64,000 bases of DNA, taken from the NCBI GenBank assembly GCA_910575405.1, contig CAJTER010000010.1, forward strand, positions 1 through 64,000, read 5' to 3'. The DNA comes from Clostridia bacterium (GTDB lineage: Bacteria; Bacillota; Clostridia; Peptostreptococcales; Anaerovoracaceae). A model generated the notes under the pieces. The model ran no database searches. It saw only the letters and a program-made list of their open reading frames with translations, and was not told where the DNA came from. Below, in pieces: positions 1-7,825 of the stretch. The translations under genes were made by a program, and so were the position numbers. Position 1 is the stretch's first letter. Each line of letters begins with the position of its first letter.

Positions 1-425
1 AAGAGGAGATCCTGAGAGAAAAAGCGCTGGCAAGAGAAAAATACCTGCGGGATGAAGCCCACTTTGCATTTCTGCGGGAGGACACGAAGAGAATGCAGAA
101 AGAAAACGAGAGAATGCAGAAAGAAAACGCGAGAGCACAGAAAGAAAACGAGAGAATGCAGAAAGAAAACGAGAGAATGCAGAAAGAACTGAAGGAGCAG
201 CAGCAAGCTTTCAAGCAAGAACAGCAGACCTTTCAGGAAAAACAACGGGCATTCAGAGAAGAGCAACAGGAACTGGAGAGACAGAAGCAGGAAATAAGGA
301 ATGCGGAAAAACAGAGGGCTGCGGAGAAACGAGCCTTAGCCAAAATGCTCAAAGCAGATAACGTTGATATGGAAAAGATCGTGGTTTATACGGGATTATC
401 ACGACAGGAAATACAGGAACTGTAA
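1..425 (+). CDS. Rpn-like (PD-(D/E)XK) nuclease/transposase, C-terminal part, 5' end outside window
   Basis: The reading frame is open from the first codon of the window (position 3) to a TAA at 423-425, so this is the tail of a gene that starts upstream. The visible part is almost entirely charged coiled coil, rich in Q, K and E, with a heptad RMQKENE repeated several times. It ends in a short segment (around DMEKIVVYTGLSRQEIQEL) like the C-terminal tail common to Rpn-family recombination-promoting nucleases/putative transposases and related PD-(D/E)XK proteins. The nuclease domain itself is not in the window, so the family call rests on the tail only. An internal ATG at 93 opens a shorter frame but has no ribosome binding site and is not believed to be a start. 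Confidence 0.6.
   Translation, partial: EEILREKALAREKYLRDEAHFAFLREDTKRMQKENERMQKENARAQKENERMQKENERMQKELKEQQQAFKQEQQTFQEKQRAFREEQQELERQKQEIRNAEKQRAAEKRALAKMLKADNVDMEKIVVYTGLSRQEIQEL
90..194 (+). repeat. 21-bp tandem repeat coding for coiled-coil heptads
   Basis: Four 21-bp units (90-110, 111-131, 132-152, 153-173) and a partial fifth follow each other in frame. Units 1 and 4 are identical, unit 2 differs by one base, and unit 3 by a few. Each unit codes one seven-residue heptad of the form RMQKENE, so gain or loss of a unit would lengthen or shorten the coiled coil by exactly two helical turns without breaking the frame. Confidence 0.85.
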
Positions 426-529
426 ATGAGCATAACCTCTCAAATGATTATTCGCTGCATTCATCCGCTATCCGGCGTATTCTCCGCCGCATTAGAAACC
501 CGCTAAAAAACGAAAGGAATGCAAACCCA

Positions 530-1666
530 ATGAACACGTACCGAATCGGCCCTATCCGGCCGCCCAGTGAAGCCCAGAGCCTGCTGTTGCAGGTGACCTG
601 CGGCTGCACCTGGAACAAATGTAAATTCTGTAACCTGTACAGACACACAAAATTTCGCACTTACACTATAGACAGCATCAAGGAGGATATCGACTGCATG
701 GCCGCCTACGCGGAAAAAGCGGAAAAGCATAGGAGAGCAGACGGCACCTGGGACATTGCCGCCATCAACGCTGAACTGGCCGCTATGGGGGAGGAAGAGC
801 AAAACTGCTATTACCTGGTTGCCATGTGGCTCATGGGAGGTGGAAAGAGCGTCTTTCTTCAGGACGGAAACACCTTGGCCTTAAGCGGCGGAAAGCTGAC
901 CGAGGTACTGCGGTATCTGCGGCAGACCTTCCCACAGATCGAGCGCATTACATCCTACGGAAGAGCGGAAAACCTGTCCAGAGTCAGTGCGGAGGAGTTT
1001 GCAGAGCTGAAGGAAGCGGGCCTCGACCGGATTCACTCCGGTTATGAATCGGGATCCGATAAAGTCCTTGCTTTTGTCAACAAGGGCGTCACAGCAGAGC
1101 AGCAGATCCAGGCGGGCCAAAACATCAAGGCAGGAGGCCTGGAGCTTTCCGTCTACTTTATGCCTGGTCTGGGTGGGAAAACCCTTTCAAAAGACAACGC
1201 GCTGGGCATGGCAAAGGTGGTCAGTCAGGTCAACCCGGATTTTGTACGGGTGCGCACGGCTTGCATCAAGCCGGGGACGGAAATATACGAGGATTACCAG
1301 CAGGGACGGCTGATTTTGTGCAGCGATGACGAAAAAGTGAAAGAAATACGCCTCCTTATTACCGAGACAAAGGGCGTAAAAACCCGCCTGGTCAGCGATC
1401 ACATCGTTAATCTGCTCCAAGCGGTAAAGGGGAGACTGGATACGGATAAAGAAAAGATGCTGGCTGTTATCGACGAATACCTGCAGCTTCCAGAGGAAGA
1501 GAAAAAGCTGTTCCAGATGGCCCGGAGAACAGGACGCGTCGTCAGCCTGAAGGAAATGTGGAAGATTTCCACAGAGGATAAGGCGGCATTTCTGCGTCTT
1601 ATTCGTGAGAATATAGAGGACGAATGGACGGAGAAGATGAACGCCTTGGCGGGCAGATATATTTAA
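530..1666 (+). CDS. Radical SAM protein
   Basis: A 378-residue protein with an N-terminal 4Fe-4S/SAM signature, C26-x4-C31-x2-C34 (CTWNKCKFC), as in the radical SAM family whose first motif resembles B12-independent Elp3-like enzymes. The central part has the expected barrel features, with a GGG (about residue 104) and a glycine-rich ESGSD region. The start ATG follows a GAAAGGA ribosome binding site. The substrate is unknown. It stands alone between the Rpn-like tail and degraded ATPase genes, with no partner to suggest a pathway. Confidence 0.85.
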   Translation: MNTYRIGPIRPPSEAQSLLLQVTCGCTWNKCKFCNLYRHTKFRTYTIDSIKEDIDCMAAYAEKAEKHRRADGTWDIAAINAELAAMGEEEQNCYYLVAMWLMGGGKSVFLQDGNTLALSGGKLTEVLRYLRQTFPQIERITSYGRAENLSRVSAEEFAELKEAGLDRIHSGYESGSDKVLAFVNKGVTAEQQIQAGQNIKAGGLELSVYFMPGLGGKTLSKDNALGMAKVVSQVNPDFVRVRTACIKPGTEIYEDYQQGRLILCSDDEKVKEIRLLITETKGVKTRLVSDHIVNLLQAVKGRLDTDKEKMLAVIDEYLQLPEEEKKLFQMARRTGRVVSLKEMWKISTEDKAAFLRLIRENIEDEWTEKMNALAGRYI

Positions 1667-1687
1667 AGGAACGAAGGAACGGGGTAG

Positions 1688-2400
1688 ATGGAGATTGGAA
1701 TGGAGGCGGGAGCCATAAAGGAGATAAAAATTCCCATAGGGCGTTCAGGCTTTGCGGATATTCGGCAAAACGGCTACTATTTTGTAGACAAAAGCCGCCT
1801 TATCGAAGAACTGCCGAAAACAGATGCAACGCAGGTGACGCTTATAACCCGTCCGCGAAGATTTGGAAAGACTTTGGGGATGAGCATGCTGGCCGAGTTT
1901 ACTGCCCTTGGGATGTGATGAACTATGTTCAAAATTTGATGTTAGATCAATCGGCACAATCTGACCAGAGGCTGCCTAAGCGAATCTGTTTGCAATCAAA
2001 GACAGTCAGACAAAGTTGTGTTAAAAATTCCCAATGCAGAGGTTATGTCCATTTTAAAAAAAGTGTTAAAGCATGGCTTTATGAAACACCGGCAGGAAGG
2101 GATCGCAGGGAGCTTTTCACAGCCTTATGGGAAGAAAACGCGGAAAAGTTGACCGCTATTCTTTCCGATCTTTTGTTCGACACAATCAGCTATCACGATT
2201 ACAGAGAAAACAGGCAGGCAGCGGTGATAGAGGCAAAGTGGACGGATCGCGAATTCAGACTGGAGGAGGAATGCGAGGCGGCTTTGCGCCAGATTGAAGA
2301 GAAGCAATACGCCGTCAGGATCGCGCGGGCCGGATTTGAGAAGGTCGGGAAGCTGGGGATTGCGTTCTTTGAAAAACAGTGTCTGGTGCGGAAAGGGTGA
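1688..2400 (+). pseudogene. Degraded AAA-ATPase-like / PD-(D/E)XK protein
   Basis: Residues typical of the AAA-ATPase-like family (PF09820 type) are spread over two frames. The first frame (1688-1918) has the usual start IKIPIGRSGFADIRQNGYYFVDKS in essence and a Walker A-like RPRRFGKTLG, then stops at TGA. Around 2024-2085 the same frame again shows a family piece (IPNAEVMSILKK). From about 2100 to 2400 another frame carries LLFDTISYHDY and IEAKW, the latter being the E-x-K half of the nuclease motif. Between HDYRE and NRQAAVIEAK about 35 residues normally present are missing, as is most of the middle of the protein. So at least two deletions and one frameshift are needed. The gene is not functional. 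Confidence 0.8.
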
Positions 2401-2402
2401 GC

Positions 2403-2671
2403 GTTCCAGTCTGTTTTGATGAAATCCAGGCCTGCCCCAATGCCATTACTTCGCTTTTGAATACGAGGATGCTGTCATTCCCGTTGAGACAAAAGCAGCG
2501 GCAAGCACTCGCGCAAAAAGCTACAGGCAGTACTGCAAAAAATATAGTCCCAAAACCGGATTTAAATTTTCTATGAAGAACGCAGGGCCTCATCAGGTGG
2601 AGGATACCAAAACATACAGCGTCCCTTTGTATCTGATTTGGATGCTAAAGGAATATCTGTCCATGTCCTAA
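2403..2671 (+). pseudogene. Remnant of a DUF4143-type ATP-binding protein
   Basis: A short piece with FDEIQACPNAITSL (Walker B region of AAA_14/DUF4143 ATPases) lies at 2415-2456 in one frame. The C-terminal end, with VIPVETKAA followed by AKSYRQYCKKYSPKTGF and ending YSVPLYLIWMLKEY, lies in another frame up to a TAA at 2669-2671. In intact family members several hundred residues separate these two pieces, so this is an internally deleted relic directly behind another ATPase relic. Confidence 0.7.
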
Positions 2672-2984
2672 GATTTCTGTTGTGAAGATGCATATTTTTA
2701 GAATTGAGGAATGCTTGCGCAGACATAGTCCCTGCCCCTTGTCTGACTTAGTTGCGATCAAAATGCCCATTGTGCCTAAAAGCGGCAAAAAAGGCCGCAT
2801 GACTTTCTCAATATTAAAAGAATTAGCAATAAAGATCTTTGCCTCCCCTTGTAATTACGGTATAGTATATAAATAGAATTGTAATATGTATCGAAGAAAT
2901 CTGACAGGTGTATGGACTGGGACCATTGTACCGGAACACCGGCAGTACACTAGAGCAGCAGAGGCAAATGCCAGGAGGTTCGCT
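2672..2984 (+). other. 313-bp intergenic stretch upstream of amidohydrolase
   Basis: No convincing gene. A 64-codon frame (2682-2876) has no ribosome binding site and no family features. A possible promoter with TATAGT at 2861-2866 and a weak TTTGCC at 2838-2843 (17-bp spacer) would give a leader of about 110 nt for the amidohydrolase. The AGGAGG at 2973-2978 fixes the downstream start at 2985. Confidence 0.4.
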
Positions 2985-4583
2985 ATGAATTTAGTATTAA
3001 AGAGCACATGTATTTACGACAGTACGGGAGCAGAGCCCTTTGGGGGGTATATTGAACTTGAAGGAGATAAAATCAAAGCCGTAACAAAGGGTGAAACAAA
3101 AAAGTATGAGGACAACGCAAACTATCAGGTCATGGACTGCGGTGACAGGACCGTAACAGCAGGTCTCTGCGACAGCCATATTCACCTGTTCCTCGGCTCC
3201 ATGAATGCGGCTACAGTAAACGTATTTTATACGGCAACCGAAGAAGAGGCTGCAGAACGGATTTATGACTTTTACAAAGATCGGGACGATGAATGGGCTA
3301 TTGCCTTTGGCTGGAGCCACTACAGATGGCCGGACGAAAAGCTGCCGCGTAAAGAATCGCTGGATCGATTTTTCCCGGATCAGCCGGTTATCGCCTTTAA
3401 CGACGAGCTTCACGCCGTATGGGTAAACAGCAAAACGCTGCAGCTTTGCGGCATTGATAAAAACACGCCGGATCCTGCGGGAGGAACGATACAAAGGGAT
3501 GAGTCAGGAGAACCCACAGGTTTCCTTTTGGAGCAGCCTGCCATGGAAATGGTAACAAAACAGGCTTTGCAGGTATCCCCGCAGAAGGAAGAAGAGCTGA
3601 TTGAAACTTTCATGAAGGTAGCCCACAGCAGGGGCGTGACATCAGTCGGAGCTGTCCACGTGCTGAAAATCATGAAGCATGAGGCCTGCAAGCGTCTGGA
3701 GGATAAAGACCGCCTCAAGATAAGAGTCTTCTTTGCGCCTCATATGGAAATGGAAACCGCGCAGCTTGTGGAGCTGAAGAAAAGCTACAATTCCGACAAG
3801 CTGAAATTCATCGGAGCAAAGGGCTTTCTGGACGGAACGCCTCTGGGCTATACAGGATACCTGGTGGAAGAATACGCAGATCGTCCAGGCTTTGTTTCAG
3901 AGCCTCTTGTAAGCAGGGAGTGGCTGAAGGAGCGCTGCCGTGAGCTTTATGAAAATGGAATTGCCATGCGGCTTCATGCCTGCGGCGATGGTGCGGTGCG
4001 GATGGCGCTGGACGCTTTTGAGAATGCCAGAAAAGCCTGCGGGGAAAAAGATGTAAGAAATACCATTGAGCATATCGAAGTGTTACATAAAGATGATGTA
4101 AAGCGGTTCGCAGAGACAAAGACCATTGCCAGCATTCAGCCGTGCCACATTTTGATGGAATCCCTGGAAAGCCATCCTATCTTCAGCATGCTGACCGAGG
4201 AGCGGATCAAGCTGGCATGGCCAGGTAAAACACTTGCAGAAAATGGCGCAAAAGTCGTGTTTGGCACGGATTATCCGATTGTGGATCTGGATCCCATTGA
4301 TACAATTTACAGAGCAGTAAAACGGCGCATGGAGGACGATCGGCCGCAGGACGGCTGGAATCCTCAGGAAAAGTTTACTATAGGGGAAGCTATCGTTCAT
4401 TCCACCATAGATCCGGCCTATATGATGGGCATGGAAGATAAAATCGGCAGCTTGGAGGCGGGAAAGCTGGCAGACATTAACGTCTTCAGCAAAAATATCT
4501 TTGAAAGTGAAGAGGATATTCCTTCTGTCAAAACCGATCTGACCGTATTTAACGGTGAAATCGTTTACAACAATCTGAGATAA
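2985..4583 (+). CDS. Amidohydrolase family protein, YtcJ-like
   Basis: A 532-residue metal-dependent amidohydrolase of the Amidohydro_3/YtcJ group. Seen in order: an N-terminal beta-sandwich strand region, the HxH metal motif in DSHIHLF, LHACGDGA, NTIEHIEVL and FGTDYPI, followed by a C-terminal GSLEAGKLADINVF segment that is typical of the family. The longer open frame begins at 2886, but AGGAGG at 2973-2978 supports ATG at 2985. It is monocistronic, with a hairpin terminator behind it. Family members hydrolyse various C-N bonds, and the substrate cannot be assigned. A second member of the same family is at 23197. Confidence 0.88.
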   Translation: MNLVLKSTCIYDSTGAEPFGGYIELEGDKIKAVTKGETKKYEDNANYQVMDCGDRTVTAGLCDSHIHLFLGSMNAATVNVFYTATEEEAAERIYDFYKDRDDEWAIAFGWSHYRWPDEKLPRKESLDRFFPDQPVIAFNDELHAVWVNSKTLQLCGIDKNTPDPAGGTIQRDESGEPTGFLLEQPAMEMVTKQALQVSPQKEEELIETFMKVAHSRGVTSVGAVHVLKIMKHEACKRLEDKDRLKIRVFFAPHMEMETAQLVELKKSYNSDKLKFIGAKGFLDGTPLGYTGYLVEEYADRPGFVSEPLVSREWLKERCRELYENGIAMRLHACGDGAVRMALDAFENARKACGEKDVRNTIEHIEVLHKDDVKRFAETKTIASIQPCHILMESLESHPIFSMLTEERIKLAWPGKTLAENGAKVVFGTDYPIVDLDPIDTIYRAVKRRMEDDRPQDGWNPQEKFTIGEAIVHSTIDPAYMMGMEDKIGSLEAGKLADINVFSKNIFESEEDIPSVKTDLTVFNGEIVYNNLR

Positions 4584-4620
4584 AAGGCCGTGCATATAAA
4601 AACGCACGGTAAATGAAAAG

Positions 4621-4666
4621 AAAAGGCTGCCGTAGGAACATTACATTTCGTGCGGCGGCCTTTTTA
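4621..4666 (+). terminator. Bidirectional hairpin terminator
   Basis: AAAGGCTGCCG pairs with CGGCGGCCTTT (one G-T pair) and is followed by T residues. It lies between the convergent amidohydrolase and YdhR-like genes, overlaps the end of the latter, and can act in both directions. Confidence 0.6.
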
Positions 4667-5027
4667 GAACAACCTTTGCTTTACCTTCCAGCTCGCTTAT
4701 CATTGGAAGATCGATGGGTTCCATGGTTCCTCTCGTCTGCTCCTCGCAGATGGTCCAGATTTGTGTCGTCACATTAGAGATTCTAGGACGCTCCTGAAGA
4801 ATGCGGACGCATTGATGCGCATACTGTTCTGCAGCTTCACGACTTTTGAACAGATAAAATCCGCTGGCCTGGCGGCGCTCCGGATCAACGCCCCAGATTT
4901 TCCACTGCAGGGCAGGAAGCGCTCTCATACGGGCAACACCCTCTATTGGAAATGCTTCCTGTGTAACGGTATCAAAATCACGTTCTCCAATTGTGATATC
5001 CATTTTTACGGCTAAGAATACAGACAT
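4641..5027 (-). CDS. YdhR-like putative monooxygenase
   Basis: A 128-residue protein resembling the YdhR ferredoxin-like/dimeric alpha-beta-barrel family, with the characteristic LQWKIWGVD and SGFYLFKSREAAEQY segments. An AGGAGGAG ribosome binding site precedes the ATG. It sits 42 bp downstream of the acetoacetate-decarboxylase-like gene on the same strand, so the two are probably cotranscribed, and its role may be in handling the same small ketone or aromatic-type substrate. Family members are only loosely characterised. Confidence 0.7.
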   Translation of the reverse strand: MSVFLAVKMDITIGERDFDTVTQEAFPIEGVARMRALPALQWKIWGVDPERRQASGFYLFKSREAAEQYAHQCVRILQERPRISNVTTQIWTICEEQTRGTMEPIDLPMISELEGKAKVVLKRPPHEM

Positions 5028-5069
5028 GGCTAAACTCCTCCTGATTATATTCGATTTTGTTTAATTGGC

Positions 5070-5912
5070 TTACAGTTTGTGATCAAACCCATAGAATGCA
5101 TATGGCAGATATTCTTCCGGATCTACAGTATACTCATCTTTCGGAGTCCGCGCCCCGTCCAGAGCGATCCCATCAAAAGTTAGGATGGCGCCTAGAGTGT
5201 GAACTACCGGCAGGCTGGCCCATGGATCGTGATCGGAATGCGTGTAGATTACTTCACCGGTTCCGATGACAGGTGACTTTTCGCCAGGATGTTTAGTTTT
5301 CCATACCGTATAAAGGATGGGCTTTGGTGCATTGCTGATATCTTTCAGGTGTGCCCATTGAGATGCAGGCCACAGGTAATTGTAAATGATGGTTGCGCCG
5401 GGATGTCCTTCCGGATCAGGCGGTGTCAGGATGCCTGTGATTTTTTTCATAAGCTCAGGATCGTTTGGCTTACCGTTCAGCTCAACTTTCAGCTTGTAGT
5501 ACTCAATCCCGTGACGGGCGGCACTGGCCTCATAATGCGTGCCGTCCTGCTTCAGGTCCAGACGACCCCATTTTTTCGGATAACCGCCTACTTCACGTCC
5601 GAGAATGCTGCCCATATCGACATCCAGCGTCATTCCTGGTACGAAAAGACCCGGCCTTCCAGTCTTTTCATGGACCGCAGCAACATATAGAGCTGCTTCC
5701 CTGTAAGGTACTTCAAAATTAGTTTCTGAAAAATTGTTAAAGCCGGCAATTACAAGAGGGCTCTCGTAGGGCTTCAACCCTGGAGGCAAAATCTCCTCAA
5801 TAGCTTCGGGCGTTGTTTCGTAAAACACGGACATCACTTCTGCTCCGGGAAAATCGGTAATGCCGCCTTTCAATGTTTCACAAACCTGATCCGGTGTCCT
5901 TCTAAAACTCAT
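5070..5912 (-). CDS. Acetoacetate decarboxylase-like protein
   Basis: A 280-residue member of the acetoacetate decarboxylase (ADC) superfamily. The segment GREVGGYPKKWGR places a Lys-Lys pair at 113-114, matching the adjacent lysines of ADC of which one forms the Schiff base with substrate. Known enzymes convert acetoacetate to acetone and CO2; relatives in the superfamily do aldol or dehydration chemistry, so the reaction is not certain. The ATG overlaps the LysR stop codon (ATGA), with AAGGAGG inside the LysR 3' end, so translation of the two is coupled. Confidence 0.85.
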   Translation of the reverse strand: MSFRRTPDQVCETLKGGITDFPGAEVMSVFYETTPEAIEEILPPGLKPYESPLVIAGFNNFSETNFEVPYREAALYVAAVHEKTGRPGLFVPGMTLDVDMGSILGREVGGYPKKWGRLDLKQDGTHYEASAARHGIEYYKLKVELNGKPNDPELMKKITGILTPPDPEGHPGATIIYNYLWPASQWAHLKDISNAPKPILYTVWKTKHPGEKSPVIGTGEVIYTHSDHDPWASLPVVHTLGAILTFDGIALDGARTPKDEYTVDPEEYLPYAFYGFDHKL

Positions 5913-6607
5913 ATTATCCTCCTTTTGGTCAGTTCAATACCGCTGTTTTTTGCGATATCCTCATAAGAGGCTGTTAAAATCTCGTAATCTCCATACATGA
6001 CCAGCAAACAGTCCCGGAGCATATTGCTGTAGATGGCCGGTTCTTTTGACAACGGGCTATTCCTGGACATGAGCGTCAGAAACTCTCGTTGGAAGTGATT
6101 GTGATAAATGAGACCATAACTTTGGATCCGGTTGAAAAAATAGTCCTTCTGAGCTTCAAAAAAGTGGAGCACGCCTAGTTCAGCGTCGCGATTGTAGACA
6201 TCCTCGACTACCTGAAATGGGCTGGTTTCCTTCACGCGGAGGGTGAACGCCTGCTTGTGGATATTTTCATTTATAAATTGTGTGATGCACCGCATGACCT
6301 GATGAGAACGTGTCACGGAGAGATTACTGCGTACAGCATACATGGGGTTTACCTGCAATTTATCCTGCAGTGATTTGATGTCAGCTAAAATAGACTGTGC
6401 ATCATCTACAAAAATTTTGCCCTCTCTGGTCAAATGAATTCCTCTTGCCGAGCGGATAAACAAGGTTACGCCAAGCTGTGATTCAAGGGCTTTTATCTGG
6501 TTGCTCAAATGGGGCTGTGATATAAACAGATTTTGGGCTGCTTTGGAAATAGAGCCATATTTAGCTGTTTCCACAACATATTCCAGTGCAGTTAAGTTGA
6601 AATCCAT
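5909..6607 (-). CDS. LysR-family regulator, short C-terminus
   Basis: A 232-residue LysR-type transcription factor. The N-terminus has a clear winged helix-turn-helix (ALEYVVETAKYGSISKAAQ, then ISQPHLSNQIKALE and LTREGK). LysR proteins usually have about 290-310 residues; here the last 60-70 residues of the effector-binding domain are absent. The gene ends cleanly, with the ribosome binding site of the next gene inside its last codons, so this looks like a stable short form and not an assembly break. It probably controls the downstream ADC-like and YdhR-like genes. The start follows a GAGGTAG site. Confidence 0.82.
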   Translation of the reverse strand: MDFNLTALEYVVETAKYGSISKAAQNLFISQPHLSNQIKALESQLGVTLFIRSARGIHLTREGKIFVDDAQSILADIKSLQDKLQVNPMYAVRSNLSVTRSHQVMRCITQFINENIHKQAFTLRVKETSPFQVVEDVYNRDAELGVLHFFEAQKDYFFNRIQSYGLIYHNHFQREFLTLMSRNSPLSKEPAIYSNMLRDCLLVMYGDYEILTASYEDIAKNSGIELTKRRII

Positions 6608-6645
6608 AAACTACCTCGACATATTGGTTTTCGTAAGTTTTTTAT

Positions 6646-7464
6646 TTACTTCCTGCTGGAAAGAAAGTAAGCAGCCAGAGCAAAGCCTACAAGCCCGCCT
6701 AGGGAGATAAAGCCTTCTGCAGTAGGAACGAACCCAGGATAAATGGCAAAGATCGATCCGGCAACCAGGCCCAATATGATAAAGTACAGAGCCTGAGGAT
6801 GAAACCGTAGCATTTTTTTTATAAGCTTAATGCTGACTAGGAGCCCGCAGAGAACGCCAAGTCCGATTGGAAGCAAAAGGAGCAGGTGTAGCTCGGCAAC
6901 CGCTTCCATAACAACCGCGTAAACCCCCAGGAGCAGCAGCATCAGAGAGCCGCTGATTCCGGGCAGGACCATGGCAAAGGTGCTGACTGCTACGGACAAA
7001 AAGAGCCGCAGGCATAATGCAAAACTGACCCCTCCAAAATCGGTAAGTGATTGATTCGCAATTGTATCCTGATTCAAGCAGCTGATAAAAATCATGAACG
7101 CAAAGGCCAAAAGCCCCAGCGCCAGATTGCGGGATTTGGTTTTTTCATCCTTTGCCTTTTTATATATAGAAGGAATGCTTCCCAAAACCAGACCAATAAA
7201 GCAAAAGTTCAGCAGCATAGCATGAGACTCCATGAGAGAAACGATGACATTGCTGAGTGCGAAAACACCGGAAACTGCGCCCAAAGCCAGGGGAATCAGA
7301 AAAATAAGATGCTTTTTCAAGTTTTTCAGGCTGACTGCATAGAGGATTTTGTCATATATATTCAGTATTACCGCCATGGTGCCGCCGCTGACTCCGGGAA
7401 TGGCGTTTGCGATTCCGATAAGCGCACCGCAGAAAAAGGTTTTTAAATGTTCCATAATTACCAT
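6646..7464 (-). CDS. DUF368 membrane protein, likely polyprenyl-phosphate translocase
   Basis: A 272-residue polytopic membrane protein with the DUF368 signature at its start (GALIGIANAIPGVSGGTMAVIL) and a repeated counterpart (VLPGISGSLMLLLLGVY) in the second half, giving the inverted-repeat layout of the family. DUF368 proteins have been shown in other bacteria to recycle undecaprenyl phosphate across the membrane. It is the first gene of a minus-strand group, 38 bp ahead of the LysR gene. ATG at 7464 is used here; a second ATG three codons later (7455) is equally possible. Confidence 0.85.
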   Translation of the reverse strand: MVIMEHLKTFFCGALIGIANAIPGVSGGTMAVILNIYDKILYAVSLKNLKKHLIFLIPLALGAVSGVFALSNVIVSLMESHAMLLNFCFIGLVLGSIPSIYKKAKDEKTKSRNLALGLLAFAFMIFISCLNQDTIANQSLTDFGGVSFALCLRLFLSVAVSTFAMVLPGISGSLMLLLLGVYAVVMEAVAELHLLLLLPIGLGVLCGLLVSIKLIKKMLRFHPQALYFIILGLVAGSIFAIYPGFVPTAEGFISLGGLVGFALAAYFLSSRK

Positions 7465-7487
7465 CCTGTATTAAATCTATTGCTTAC

Positions 7488-7516
7488 ATTTTACCGATAA
7501 AAATGAGCCGTGTCTA
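7488..7516 (-). promoter_or_regulatory. SigA-type promoter for DUF368 gene
   Basis: On the minus strand, TAGACA and TAAAAT are separated by 17 bp and face the DUF368 gene. It is divergent to the sigma-54 promoter of the aminotransferase. Confidence 0.5.
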
Positions 7517-7729
7517 TAGCATGGGAAGGTATTAAGAAAAAAGAAAGAATTTCTACAATTTGTATTAAAATTGAGAAAAAATATTAGAAATGAGATGGAA
7601 AATGAGCAAAAAAAGCCGTTTTATCTGAGGTTTGAGAAAAAAACGTGTTTTTTTTCATCCTTGAAACCCATTGGAATTGCTGCATTTATCAGAAAATTTC
7701 CATAGTGCAGGATGATTTTGGAAATGCTT
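7517..7729 (+). other. Upstream regulatory region of putrescine aminotransferase
   Basis: A gene-free AT-rich stretch between divergent promoters. A GAAT at 7674-7677 sits exactly where the right half of the activator element lies at the other two sigma-54 promoters (centre 60.5 bp upstream of the -24 GG), but the left half (AAAC at 7664-7667) is degenerate. No distal element was seen. Confidence 0.4.
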
Positions 7730-7745
7730 TGGCATGGGTTTTGTA
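7730..7745 (+). promoter_or_regulatory. Sigma-54 (-24/-12) promoter of the aminotransferase
   Basis: TGGCATG-GGTT-TTGTA has the GG and G elements at the invariant sigma-54 spacing. It deviates from the TTGC consensus at the -12 C. The expected transcript start near 7755 gives a leader of about 70 nt. Confidence 0.7.
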
Positions 7746-7825
7746 TATATATAATATCGAAAAAGTTATACTTCAGCTATCAATGTTATTTGGATAGCAA
7801 AAGAAAGAAAAGGGAGGTCAATAAT

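Noticed and set aside
90-194. CRISPR-like short repeats
   Set aside because: The units are adjacent without spacers and are in frame with a coding sequence.
2682-2876. 64-codon open frame
   Set aside because: No ribosome binding site, no family resemblance, and located in the upstream region of the amidohydrolase.
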